Part shown: piece after piece, positions 1 to 7,437 of the stretch | Layout of the letters: every line of letters begins with the position of its first letter | How positions within the stretch are numbered: the stretch's first letter is position 1 | Assembly (NCBI GenBank): GCA_023244865.1 | Contig: JAHFLM010000003.1 | Coordinates: 1 to 31,041, forward strand | DNA from: Candidatus Harrisonbacteria bacterium | GTDB lineage: Bacteria; Patescibacteriota; Minisyncoccia; UBA6257; UBA11618 | Length of the DNA: 31,041 bases | Reading direction: 5' to 3' | Program-made: the position numbers and the translations under genes | The notes under the pieces: model-generated | What the model was told of the DNA's origin: nothing | Seen by the model: the letters and a program-made list of their open reading frames with translations, nothing else | Database searches by the model: none

Positions 1-590
1 TGGAAATCCGCTCCGTAAATCACGACCAAATAATTAAAAGCGGTGTGAACAGCGGTTGCAATCAATAAGCCAATTGGCACATCGTGCCATAAAGCCTCAC
101 GTCGCTTCATCGCCAAGCCCCAATAAAAACCTAGGAGCGCCGAACTTAAAACGTGTAGTAAGGTTGCGCCAATAAATCTCAAGGTTAGAAGTTCAAATCC
201 ATTAGTTGAGCTAATGGCTGAAGCTACATTTTCTACTGAGGCAAAGCCAAGTGCTGCAATCACTAAATACATCATTGCGTCGATAGGTTCGTTAAATGCC
301 GCCTTTTTTCTAATGATAAAATAAACCGGTGCGAGTTTACATAATTCTTCGATAAGGGAATACAAAACTACTCCTAGCGAGCCAAACTCAGGGGAGCCTA
401 AAGGATTTAAAATATAATTTGTTACCAAAACCTGCAGATACAAAGCAGGGAAGACTAACACTGCTCCTAAAATAAATGTCTCAAAAATTAAGCCTTTCGG
501 CTCGGGTCTGTCTCGATCTTCTTGTAAAAAGAAAATTAGCCAGATTAGGGCCGGCATGAGACCTAATATAAAAGATAGCCAGATTACCAT
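1..590 (-). CDS. PrsW-like intramembrane protease (C-terminus cut by window edge)
   Basis: Multi-pass membrane protein; 196 residues are visible and the reading frame is still open at base 1. Known PrsW-family marks are present: a charged stretch after the first membrane helix (QEDRDRPEPK, about 24-32), EELCK at 81-85 (the EExxK zinc/catalytic motif), an E-N pair at 120-121, and His at 146 and 182 (HTAFNY). PrsW proteases cleave membrane-bound anti-sigma factors or related proteins within the membrane. The ATG overlaps the end of valS (ATGGTAA), so the two genes are translationally coupled and the protease is probably read from the valS transcript. The substrate cannot be told from here. Confidence 0.85.
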   Translation of the reverse strand, partial: MVIWLSFILGLMPALIWLIFFLQEDRDRPEPKGLIFETFILGAVLVFPALYLQVLVTNYILNPLGSPEFGSLGVVLYSLIEELCKLAPVYFIIRKKAAFNEPIDAMMYLVIAALGFASVENVASAISSTNGFELLTLRFIGATLLHVLSSALLGFYWGLAMKRREALWHDVPIGLLIATAVHTAFNYLVVIYGADF

Positions 591-2836
591 GTTTCCACCA
601 TTAATAGAGGTTTATTTTTATGAGGCAACGATTGATAAATCTTTTCCGTCACAAAAGGAATGAACGGGTGATTTAATTTGAGAGCTTGCACTAAGAGATG
701 AGCTAAAAGTTTTTGCGTGTGGGTTTTGATCCCCGGGTCCTCGAGCTGCTTTTTACTCGCTTCTATATAAAAGTCGGCGAGCTCATTCCATGTAACGCGG
801 TATGCCTCTAAAGCCGCCAAATGAATTTCTAAATCATTGAGACTCTGGGTGATTTTCGCTTTCGCTTTTGCAAACTCCTCTAAAATTTTTCGATCCGCTT
901 CGGTTGTTGCCACAACCTCCTCATTCAGTTTAGCAAAATCGCTAGTTTCCGTATTATCCAAAATGAAGCGAGTGATATTCCAAAGTTTATTCGTGTAGTG
1001 TTTGTAGCCTTTAATTTTATTTTCTTCGATCTTAATATCCGTCCCAGGAGCCGCCGCAGTAACAAGCGCCATGCGCGCTGCATCCGCCCCATACTTTTCA
1101 GCAATCTCGATTGGATCAATCCCATTACCTAAAGACTTAGACATTTTTCTACCCTTGGCGTCGCGCACTGTGCCATGTAGTAAGACTTTTTTAAACGGCA
1201 CCTCATCCAAAAAATACCCGCTCATTAGAATCATTCTCGCCACCCAGAAAAATAAAATCTCATAGCCAGTTTCAAGCAGCGATGTCGGGTGATAAATTTC
1301 TAACTCCGCCGTTTCTTTAGGCCAACCCAATGTGCTAAACGTCCACAAAGCCGAAGAAAACCAAGTGTCGAGCGTGTCAGGATCTTGCATCACCACGCCG
1401 GAGCCTTTGGCGGAGGTGGGTTCGTTTCCAACACTTACCACTTCACCTGCTTCGTCATACCACACCGGAATCCTATGCCCATACCAAATCTGCCTTGAGA
1501 TACACCAAGGCTTCAAATTATCAATCCAGTGAAAATAAATCTTACTAAAATGCTCCGGTAAAATCGTAATCGCCCCCGACTCCACCGACTTTTTCATAAT
1601 TCGCTTGAGGCTAGTTTTTTGTAAGGCCTTGTCATCCCGGAGTGAAACGACGGGATCTGTGTTGTTTCGAGATGCCGTCGCTGTCGCTCCGGCATGACAA
1701 ACGGGGACAAACTCCTTCTCCACATCCACAAACCACTGCTTTTTAGGTAGGGGTTCGATAATGCCACCCGTCCTCTCTGCCGTCGCCACATTCTGCTTAA
1801 TCTTCTCCTCCTTTATTAAAAGTTTTTGTTCCCTTAGCCAATTAGCAATAATCTCACGCGCTTCCAAAACCTTTTTGCCATTCAATAATTCATTTTTTGA
1901 AATCATCCGCGCTTTTTCATCAATTACTTGCACCATTGGTAAGTGGTTTTTCTCGGCCATTAAGGCATCGATTTGTGAATGCGCCGGTGTGACCCCTAAA
2001 GCCCCAGTGCCAAAGTTTGGATCCACTTCGCGATCCGCAATAATTTTTAAATTTAATTCTTCACCGCAAAAGCTTACTTTGTATTCCTTGCCAATAAAAT
2101 CTTGATAACGTTTGTCATCTGGGTGCACCGCCACCGCCGTATCGCCAATTTTCGTTTCCAAGCGAGTGGTCGAAACCGGAATAGGGAAGTCGCAAGCATA
2201 TTTAAAGGTGTAAAGCGTCGCCTCGCGCTCCTCGTAAACTATCTCATCATCCGAAATTGTGGTTTGCCCTTTCGGATCCCAGTTAATCACGCGCAACCCA
2301 CGAAAAATCAAACCCTCATCGTACATTTTCTTGAAAGCGGTATTAACGGCGAAGTTTCTTTTTTCGTCTAGCGTAAAAGCCTCCCGACTCCAGTCGCAAG
2401 ATGCCCCCATTATTCTAATTTGAGAGGTGATCGTGTCGTGGCTCGCTTTCGCAAACACATCAATTCTCTTTAATAACTCCTCCCGCCCCAAATCGTACCG
2501 GCTTTTATCTTCATTTTTATAAATATCTTTTTCCACGCGTGCTTGCGTCGCAATCGCCGCATGGTCCGTCCCGGGAATCCATAAGGTTCGCTGCCCTAGC
2601 ATGCGATGATAACGAATCAAAATATCTTCCAGGGTAAGCATTAAGGCGTGTCCCATGTGCAAAATCCCCGTCACATTTGGCGGTGGCATCATAATTGTGT
2701 AAGCTTCGGCTTTTTCATGAGTCAGCCCAGCTCCAATCATTTTTTCCGGATTAAAAAAGCCACTCTCCTCCCAAATTTTATAAATTACCCCTTCGTGCTC
2801 TTTCGGTTCGTAAGCTTTCTTAAATATTTCTTCCAT
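584..2836 (-). CDS. valS: Valyl-tRNA synthetase with a 24-aa repeat-derived insert
   Basis: Class I synthetase charging tRNA-Val, 750 aa. HIGH-type motif PPPNVTGILHMGH at 51-63, KMSKS near 564-568, CP1 editing domain with TTRLETKIGDTAVAVHP, and the WCISRQ.WYGHRIP motif. In the editing domain the usual TPAHDxxD reads TPAHSQID. Residues about 380-403 (from CHAGATAT to SLRDD) are an in-frame 72-bp palindromic element lying between KKQWFVDV and the SVESGAITILPE segment, which are normally close together. The protein ends with the anticodon-binding domain (FVTEKIYQSLP...LMVETW) and lacks the C-terminal coiled-coil arm of longer bacterial ValRS (usually about 880-950 aa). Start placed at MEEIF; the upstream in-frame extension is encoded by an intergenic repeat. 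The stop overlaps the next gene. Confidence 0.97.
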   Translation of the reverse strand: MEEIFKKAYEPKEHEGVIYKIWEESGFFNPEKMIGAGLTHEKAEAYTIMMPPPNVTGILHMGHALMLTLEDILIRYHRMLGQRTLWIPGTDHAAIATQARVEKDIYKNEDKSRYDLGREELLKRIDVFAKASHDTITSQIRIMGASCDWSREAFTLDEKRNFAVNTAFKKMYDEGLIFRGLRVINWDPKGQTTISDDEIVYEEREATLYTFKYACDFPIPVSTTRLETKIGDTAVAVHPDDKRYQDFIGKEYKVSFCGEELNLKIIADREVDPNFGTGALGVTPAHSQIDALMAEKNHLPMVQVIDEKARMISKNELLNGKKVLEAREIIANWLREQKLLIKEEKIKQNVATAERTGGIIEPLPKKQWFVDVEKEFVPVCHAGATATASRNNTDPVVSLRDDKALQKTSLKRIMKKSVESGAITILPEHFSKIYFHWIDNLKPWCISRQIWYGHRIPVWYDEAGEVVSVGNEPTSAKGSGVVMQDPDTLDTWFSSALWTFSTLGWPKETAELEIYHPTSLLETGYEILFFWVARMILMSGYFLDEVPFKKVLLHGTVRDAKGRKMSKSLGNGIDPIEIAEKYGADAARMALVTAAAPGTDIKIEENKIKGYKHYTNKLWNITRFILDNTETSDFAKLNEEVVATTEADRKILEEFAKAKAKITQSLNDLEIHLAALEAYRVTWNELADFYIEASKKQLEDPGIKTHTQKLLAHLLVQALKLNHPFIPFVTEKIYQSLPHKNKPLLMVETW
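1629..1700. repeat. 72-bp REPIN-like palindromic element inside valS
   Basis: Imperfect palindrome beginning TTGTCATCCCGGAG and ending CTCCGGCATGACAA. It is built from two facing half units, each of the form GTC-ATnCCG-loop-CGGn'AT-CT. It is exactly 72 bp (24 codons), keeps the valS frame open and encodes CHAG...TDPVVSLRDD. Homologous copies lie at 4610-4681 (inside tsaD, same frame) and 27454-27525 (intergenic). Confidence 0.93.
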
Positions 2837-2848
2837 AATTTTATAATT

Positions 2849-2913
2849 GTCATTCAGAGCCCAATTCCGTTTGATTCCCCAAAGAATCAATTCGGAATTG
2901 AGGCGTGGAATCT
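2849..2913 (+). repeat. GTCATTCAGAG/GAATCT palindromic repeat, copy A
   Basis: Sixty-five bases running from GTCATTCAGAGCCC to GGCGTGGAATCT with an internal hairpin (CAATTCCG...CGGAATTG). Almost identical to the copy at 20707-20772 and clearly related to those at 15084-15255 and 18287-18470. It starts only about 12 bases upstream of the valS ATG, so the valS promoter must lie in or beyond it. Confidence 0.9.
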
Positions 2914-2975
2914 ATTCAATAATCCCTCTAAAAATATCCCAAAAACCCTTTATTGTCTATTAAGAAATCTAAATA

Positions 2976-2984
2976 TGTTAAAAT
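2976..2984 (+). promoter_or_regulatory. Extended -10 promoter of the exported protein gene
   Basis: TGT-TAAAAT (TGn plus -10) ends 15 bases before the ATG at 3000, predicting a leader of about 9 bases with no SD. No -35 is seen at normal spacing. Confidence 0.45.
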
Positions 2985-2999
2985 AAAAATATTAATATT

Positions 3000-3794
3000 A
3001 TGGAACCAAATCAAAAAGTTAGTTGGTATCAAATAGCCTTACCATTAGGCGTCATGGTCGCAGTCTTTGTTTTCATCGGCTCACAAACTAATAGTGGTGG
3101 CGTAAGAGTTGAGGCTGCCACTCCTAAAAATGTTTGTGATTACATGATGGATTCTTATCATCAATGCCATGATCGTGGCTATGATGATGTGAAATGCAAC
3201 ATTACGCTATTTCAGGCTACGCAATGCTATGCCGATCCAAATCTTAAAGACTGCTATTTTAATCTGCCTGATACTACTAATATGATTTGCCCGACTCCTA
3301 AGGGTAGTCTCGCTGCATCTAGGACCACATCCTCATTATTCTCCGGAGCTTCTTCGGGTAGCCCATCTTCTCAATCAGCTAATCAAAATATGGGTAATTT
3401 TTATAGTCCTGCCGCCGCCCCATCCACCAACCCTTCTTTTTATAATAATCCCTCATCTAGCCCAGCCGACCCTTTCGCAGACTATGATGCTTTCTCTGCC
3501 GCTTCAGAAGCCGCCGATCGTCAAACATCCCCGGGTGTTTATCCACCAAGTCCATCCAATGTTTACAACCCCTACACCCCCGCTGGATTAACTCCACCTT
3601 CAAATTCAGGCCCTACTTCATTTGACACTAGTGACCCCATCGTACTACTTCCTCAATGTACATTTTGGGAGATTCTATACAATGGATGGAAGTGTTATAA
3701 AATTGATCCTAAAAATTATGCCCAAGCTTCTAAATGTGCTACGGTTTCAGGTCTTTTGAGTGGAGATGGTACTTATACCTGCCCAGGGCACTAG
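3000..3794 (+). CDS. Exported Cys-rich, Ser/Pro-rich protein
   Basis: 264 aa, unrecognised. One N-terminal hydrophobic segment (about 9-28) is followed by GGVRVEA-AT, which looks like a signal-peptidase I site (V-E-A). Next comes a Cys-rich region (about 46-96, spacings near 9-10 residues), a long Ser/Pro/Asn low-complexity linker (about 100-215), and a C-terminal Cys-containing module (QCTFWEILYNGWKCYK...CATV...YTCPG). This is consistent with a secreted or cell-wall protein whose two disulfide modules are joined by a flexible linker. The VEA-type cleavage site recurs in the proteins at 9473 and 11721. The gene is monocistronic and convergent with tsaD. Function unknown. Confidence 0.8.
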   Translation: MEPNQKVSWYQIALPLGVMVAVFVFIGSQTNSGGVRVEAATPKNVCDYMMDSYHQCHDRGYDDVKCNITLFQATQCYADPNLKDCYFNLPDTTNMICPTPKGSLAASRTTSSLFSGASSGSPSSQSANQNMGNFYSPAAAPSTNPSFYNNPSSSPADPFADYDAFSAASEAADRQTSPGVYPPSPSNVYNPYTPAGLTPPSNSGPTSFDTSDPIVLLPQCTFWEILYNGWKCYKIDPKNYAQASKCATVSGLLSGDGTYTCPGH

Positions 3795-3837
3795 TTTTGG
3801 TCATACTTGTAAGTTACACAGCCTCAACAAACTACCC

Positions 3838-4908
3838 CTAACTTAAAAGATTTAGCCCACCCACCGCCTTATCGTTCGGATACTTTTTACCGAGAAATCC
3901 GGCGAGGGCAATCATGACCGCGTTGTCGGTGTTGTATTTTAATTCTGGGGCGTGAAAAATAATATCATTTTTTAGAGCTAGTCCGCTCAGAGCTTTTTTA
4001 ATCGCCTCGTTCGCCGCCACACCACCACAAACTAAGAGAGAAGCCGGACCAAATTCAGTAATGGCCTTACCGCATTTTTTCAGGAGCACCTCGACAACTG
4101 CCGCCTGAAACCCGGCGCACAAATCCTCTTTAGTAACTTCAGGATTATCTCGTAAATAATATAACACCGCCGTCTTCAACCCCGACAAGCTAAAATTATA
4201 ATCTTGGGAATGAAGCATTGGCCTAGGCAAGATTACTTTTTTAGCGTCACCTAATCCAGCTAGTTTTTCCACCTCTGGTCCGCCGGGATAGGGGAGTTTG
4301 AGCATTTTCGCCACCTTGTCATAAGCTTCACCCACCGCATCATCAAGCGTTTCACCTAAAATTTTATATTCACCAATCTTTTCTATTAGTAAAAGAATCG
4401 TGTGGCCGCCACTAATAATCAAAACCAGAGCCGGTAAATCTACCGGTGCTTTGAGCCAGTTAGAATAAATATGCCCCTCAAGGTGATTGGCTCCGTAAAG
4501 TGGTCTGTTTAATTCCTTGGCTAGTTCATTTGCAAACCCAATTCCAGTCCACAAAGCCGGCTCGAGCCCCGGGCCAACAGTGACATGAATTTCATCAATT
4601 ATTGAAACATTGTCATCCCGGAGTGAGACGACGGGATCTGTGCTGTCTCGAGATACCGTCGCTATCGCTCCGGTATGACAAAGTTGAGCCTTAATATCCT
4701 CCCAAACCAAAGGTAAATTAATTAAGTGTTCTCGCTTAGCGAGAGTCGGCACCACTCCGCCAAACTCCGCATGAATCTTCACCTGACTAGAAACTTTTTC
4801 AGCTAGTATCTGGAATTTATCGCCATCAAAAGCTACCACCGCCATCGCCGTTTCGTCACAACTCGTCTCAATCGCTAAGATTGTTTTATTTTTAACCACC
4901 TCTTCCAT
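3838..4908 (-). CDS. tsaD: tRNA N6-threonylcarbamoyladenosine transferase with a 24-aa repeat insert
   Basis: TsaD (Kae1/Qri7/YgjD family) transfers the threonylcarbamoyl group to A37 of ANN-decoding tRNAs. Visible marks: ILAIETSCDET at 10-20, metal-binding HLEGH (His 142 and 146), SGGHT, GETLDDAVGEAYDK, YPGGPEVEKLA, CGGVAAN and NTDNAVMIA near the C-terminus. At 356 aa it is longer than usual (about 340). The excess is residues about 77-100, encoded by a 72-bp palindromic element and matching the ValRS insert (CHTGAIATVSR...TDPVVSLRDD). The insert falls in the loop between DIKAQ and the IIDEIHVTVGPGL strand. The start at MEEVVKNK is chosen because a -10 box (TATAGT) lies just upstream; the earlier in-frame Met codons would overlap it. 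Confidence 0.97.
   Translation of the reverse strand: MEEVVKNKTILAIETSCDETAMAVVAFDGDKFQILAEKVSSQVKIHAEFGGVVPTLAKREHLINLPLVWEDIKAQLCHTGAIATVSRDSTDPVVSLRDDNVSIIDEIHVTVGPGLEPALWTGIGFANELAKELNRPLYGANHLEGHIYSNWLKAPVDLPALVLIISGGHTILLLIEKIGEYKILGETLDDAVGEAYDKVAKMLKLPYPGGPEVEKLAGLGDAKKVILPRPMLHSQDYNFSLSGLKTAVLYYLRDNPEVTKEDLCAGFQAAVVEVLLKKCGKAITEFGPASLLVCGGVAANEAIKKALSGLALKNDIIFHAPELKYNTDNAVMIALAGFLGKKYPNDKAVGGLNLLS
4610..4681. repeat. 72-bp REPIN-like palindromic element inside tsaD
   Basis: Second copy of the 72-bp element (TTGTCATCCCGGAG ... CTCCGGTATGACAA), same length, orientation and reading frame as in valS. Differences from the valS copy include paired changes that keep the hairpin of the second half unit (ATACCG/CGGTAT instead of ATGCCG/CGGCAT). 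Confidence 0.93.
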
Positions 4909-4917
4909 GTACCGCAT

Positions 4918-4946
4918 ACTATACAATTTTTTATTTATTTAGTCTA
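4918..4946 (-). promoter_or_regulatory. tsaD promoter, near-leaderless
   Basis: On the minus strand TAGACT, 17 bases, TATAGT. The expected transcription start falls about 3 bases before the chosen ATG at 4908, so the transcript would be almost leaderless. Confidence 0.5.
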
Positions 4947-4954
4947 TATATTTT

Positions 4955-4990
4955 AAAAAATAAAAAACCCGGCCAATTTTAGCCGGGTTT
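4955..4990 (-). terminator. Intrinsic terminator of the 5010-5375 gene
   Basis: Arms AAACCCGGC and GCCGGGTTT (4965-4990) followed on the minus strand by a T-rich run. It lies just below the stop codon of the minus-strand gene ending at 5010. Confidence 0.85.
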
Positions 4991-5009
4991 GTTCGATGCG
5001 TGGTCGAAA

Positions 5010-5375
5010 TTAGTCGTTGGTGCCCCTTACCTCGACCCACCCTTCGATCATTCTTCCGAGATGAGCATTATTGGGAATTTCGCCATCGAGGTAAGCGCCT
5101 TTTTCAAGTAGTCCCACTAAGCGGAGCTTAGATTCAGGCCCGAAGCCAAAAGAACTCTCAAATTGATAGCGGGTTGCCACTACGGGGTTTTTCCCCTGCA
5201 AGGGGAGTCGTCTCAGAGTCTCAATTAGAACCGCAATCTCAAACATGTTTTGGGTTTCCGTATCCCGAATCCCCAATATCACCATTTGATCTTGATCGAG
5301 GTAGGAAGCCAGACTTAATGCTGGCGAGGTGAAGATTTCATATCTTCGACCGGGCACCATATCAAATAAGCTCAT
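5010..5375 (-). CDS. Hypothetical 121-aa protein
   Basis: Unrecognised soluble protein with no signal peptide or membrane helix (MSLFDMVPGRRYEIF...). Alternating hydrophobic and polar stretches (MVILGIRDTETQNMFEIAVLIETL; KLRLVGLLEKG) suggest a small beta-rich or mixed fold. The start is supported by GGAG seven bases upstream. It has its own promoter (5449-5476), a 5' hairpin leader and a terminator, so it is an independent transcription unit. Confidence 0.8.
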   Translation of the reverse strand: MSLFDMVPGRRYEIFTSPALSLASYLDQDQMVILGIRDTETQNMFEIAVLIETLRRLPLQGKNPVVATRYQFESSFGFGPESKLRLVGLLEKGAYLDGEIPNNAHLGRMIEGWVEVRGTND

Positions 5376-5415
5376 GATCTATCTCCAGTTTCTATGACAA
5401 TTTACTAGGGTTTCA

Positions 5416-5448
5416 GCTCTAGGCGACATCGCCTTAGCCATCTAGAGC
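5416..5448 (-). promoter_or_regulatory. 5'-end leader hairpin
   Basis: Outer arms GCTCTA/TAGAGC with an inner GGCGA/TCGCC pairing. It lies essentially at the predicted 5' end of the transcript of the 5375 gene, about 40 bases before its SD. It could stabilise the mRNA or be a palindromic repeat remnant. Confidence 0.4.
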
Positions 5449-5476
5449 ATTATATCATAAATAATATTATTGTCAA
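5449..5476 (-). promoter_or_regulatory. Promoter of the 5375 gene
   Basis: Minus strand TTGACA, 16 bases, TATAAT with TGA just before the -10 (extended -10). Close to consensus sigma-70 type. Confidence 0.75.
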
Positions 5477-5529
5477 TATAAGGTAAAATAATCCCGTTTT
5501 AATGATGCTTATGAGATATTTGGTAGTTG

Positions 5530-5538
5530 TGCTATAAT
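5530..5538 (+). promoter_or_regulatory. Extended -10 promoter of the Cys-rich gene
   Basis: TGC-TATAAT, 33 bases before the ATG at 5572. It rules out the in-frame start farther upstream at 5527. Confidence 0.55.
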
Positions 5539-5571
5539 CAAGCCAATATAAAAATTAAACAAAATAAAACT

Positions 5572-5793
5572 ATGGATGAAATGAATAAAGTTTGCCCAAT
5601 GTGTCAGGGGGAGAATTGCGAATGTAAATGTGAGGGTTGTGGTCAAAAAGCTACCGAATGCACCTGTCCTAAAGAAGAGGGTATGCCAGCTGCTAAATGC
5701 GAAGGTTGCAATGCCGACATGAAGGATTGTGCCTGCCCTAAAGAAGAAAAGTGTGAGGGATGTCATAATGCAAAGAGTGCCTGCACCTGCTAA
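5572..5793 (+). CDS. Small Cys-rich metal-binding-type protein (metallothionein-like)
   Basis: 73 aa with Cys arranged as CPMC, CECKC and then repeated units of CEGC-x6-7-CxC, often followed by PKEE (KCEGCGQKATECTCP, KCEGCNADMKDCACP, KCEGCHNAKSACTC). Three near repeats of about 22-25 residues separated by acidic/Lys linkers. The Cys pairs suggest Zn or Cu binding, either as a metallothionein-like store or as a chain of small zinc knuckles. No signal peptide. Start at MDEMNK because the -10 box lies between it and the earlier in-frame ATG. Followed by a strong terminator, so monocistronic. Function is inferred from composition only. Confidence 0.8.
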   Translation: MDEMNKVCPMCQGENCECKCEGCGQKATECTCPKEEGMPAAKCEGCNADMKDCACPKEEKCEGCHNAKSACTC

Positions 5794-5806
5794 TTTAATA
5801 ATTTAA

Positions 5807-5840
5807 CTAAAAATCGCCATTTAAATGGCGATTTTTAGTT
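5807..5840 (+). terminator. Intrinsic terminator
   Basis: Near-perfect 16-base arms (CTAAAAATCGCCATTT / AAATGGCGATTTTTAG) followed by TTTT. It ends the Cys-rich gene just before the MacA-like gene promoter. Confidence 0.85.
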
Positions 5841-5848
5841 TTCCGTGC

Positions 5849-5857
5849 TATTATAAT
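5849..5857 (+). promoter_or_regulatory. -10 region of the MacA-like operon, leaderless
   Basis: TATAAT at 5852-5857 ends five bases before the ATG at 5863. An overlapping TATTAT at 5849 has TGC in front. Either would start transcription at or within a few bases of the start codon. Confidence 0.5.
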
Positions 5858-5862
5858 GCTGA

Positions 5863-7437
5863 ATGAAACCCTTAATATTCATAAAAAAATACCGCAAGAT
5901 CATTTTACCTGTCACTTTAGTTATTTTAGGTTTCGGTTCCCATCTTTTTAAGGCTGCAACACCCGAATCTTATCTCGTTAAAAAATCTAATATTTCTCAA
6001 GAAGTTTCTTTTACTGGCAAAGTGAAGCCTGCCGAGAACGTGGACTTATCTTTTGAAAAATCTGCTCGGATTGTGAGTGTGAGCGTAGTGGTGGGAAGTG
6101 AAGTTTTTGCGGGCGAGGTTTTAGCGACCTTAGATAGTGGCGAGTTATTAAGTGATTTAAGAAAAGCCGAAGCTAATTTGAAAGCCGAGCAGGCCAGATT
6201 AGATGAAGTTATATCTGGCACAAGAAAAGAGGAGTTAACTTTAGAGACGAGTAAGGTTGCTGGGGCCCTAAGTTCCAAAGACGGCGCTCTAAAAACTCTT
6301 AAGGACAATATTAAAAATGCCTACGTTAAAGCTGAAGATGCAATTCTCGCTAAGTCTGATCAAGCTTTCGTAAATCCTCAAACGAGCAACCCAAATCTCG
6401 CAGCCTTCTCAATCGATTCGAGTTTAAAAAGCGAAGTGGAGCGAGATCGTGTTTCGATGAGTCGAGTTTTAAAAGATTGGAACAGTTCTTTGAGCTTAAT
6501 TGATTCTAAAGATACCACCATCAATCCTGGCATTGCTACTTCGGCTGAGCAGGCAAAAAAATATTTGAGTATTGTTTTTGACTATCTTAATAAACTTTCT
6601 TTGATTATTAATAATCCCAATAACCAATCACTTGATCAAACTTATGGTGGTGATTTTGCTGCGTGGCGCACCGAAATTTCCGCTGCTAAAGTCAATGTCA
6701 GTAATGCTATTTCTGACATTATTTCTAGTGAGGATCACTACGTTGGCACTATCTCAGATTATCAAATTTCTCAAAATCAGCTCTTGTTAAAACAGGCTCC
6801 TCCTGAAGTCAACGCGCTCGCGATTCAACAAGCCGCTGTTGATGGCGCCGAAGCCTCAGTCGCTAATGTTAGGGCAGAGCTTCGTCATAATTCTATTATT
6901 TCTCCAATTAACGGGGTTGTTTCTAAAGAGGCGATTAAGGTGGGTGAGCTTGCGACCCCCTCACAGCCTGTCATTAGTATTATTTCTGATTCTAATTATC
7001 AGATCGAGGCCAATGTCGCTGAGGTAGATGTGGTAAAAATTAAAAAGGGTGATTTGGCCACGGTTACTTTAGACGCTTACGGCGATGAAGTGCCTTTTGA
7101 AGCGCGTTTAGTGGAGTTGGATTTGGGCGAAAGTATTATCGACGGCGTCCCTACTTACAAAACCGTTTTTCAATTTACGAGTAACGATAAACGCCCTCGT
7201 TCTGGCATGACCGCTAACCTAGTAATCATTAGCCGTAAAAAAGACAATGTCTTAGTTGTGCCACAACGTTTAATTAAAAAAGATGACGGGGGGGTGGAGA
7301 GTGTGAAGGTGGCTTTGAAGGGTGGTAAGTTTGAATTTAAAACCGTAACCACTGGCTTGAGGGGGAGTGATGGCTTGGTAGAAATTTTGACCGGTGTAGG
7401 TGAGGGTGACCAAATCGTGACTTATCATGAAAACTAA
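5863..7437 (+). CDS. MacA/HlyD-type adaptor subunit of an ABC exporter
   Basis: 524 aa. N-terminal membrane anchor (about 11-28), then a beta-barrel/lipoyl half motif (GKVKPAENVDLSFEKSARIVSVSVVVGSEVFAGEVLATLD, about 51-91), a long helical region (about 95-340, much longer than in Escherichia coli MacA), the second lipoyl half (ISPINGVVSKEAIKVGELATPSQPVISI) and a C-terminal barrel and proximal domain (VTTGLRGSDGLVEILTGVGEGDQIV). It would link the MacB-like permease to the cell exterior. It overlaps the ATPase gene by 11 bases. In an organism probably lacking a standard outer membrane, it presumably works with cell-wall or surface partners rather than TolC. Substrate unknown. Confidence 0.9.
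   Translation: MKPLIFIKKYRKIILPVTLVILGFGSHLFKAATPESYLVKKSNISQEVSFTGKVKPAENVDLSFEKSARIVSVSVVVGSEVFAGEVLATLDSGELLSDLRKAEANLKAEQARLDEVISGTRKEELTLETSKVAGALSSKDGALKTLKDNIKNAYVKAEDAILAKSDQAFVNPQTSNPNLAAFSIDSSLKSEVERDRVSMSRVLKDWNSSLSLIDSKDTTINPGIATSAEQAKKYLSIVFDYLNKLSLIINNPNNQSLDQTYGGDFAAWRTEISAAKVNVSNAISDIISSEDHYVGTISDYQISQNQLLLKQAPPEVNALAIQQAAVDGAEASVANVRAELRHNSIISPINGVVSKEAIKVGELATPSQPVISIISDSNYQIEANVAEVDVVKIKKGDLATVTLDAYGDEVPFEARLVELDLGESIIDGVPTYKTVFQFTSNDKRPRSGMTANLVIISRKKDNVLVVPQRLIKKDDGGVESVKVALKGGKFEFKTVTTGLRGSDGLVEILTGVGEGDQIVTYHEN

Noticed and set aside
584..1000. Frameshift as the cause of the short valS C-terminus
   Set aside because: The stop overlaps the next gene's ATG in a tidy ATGGTAA coupling, and the downstream frame encodes a different intact protein.
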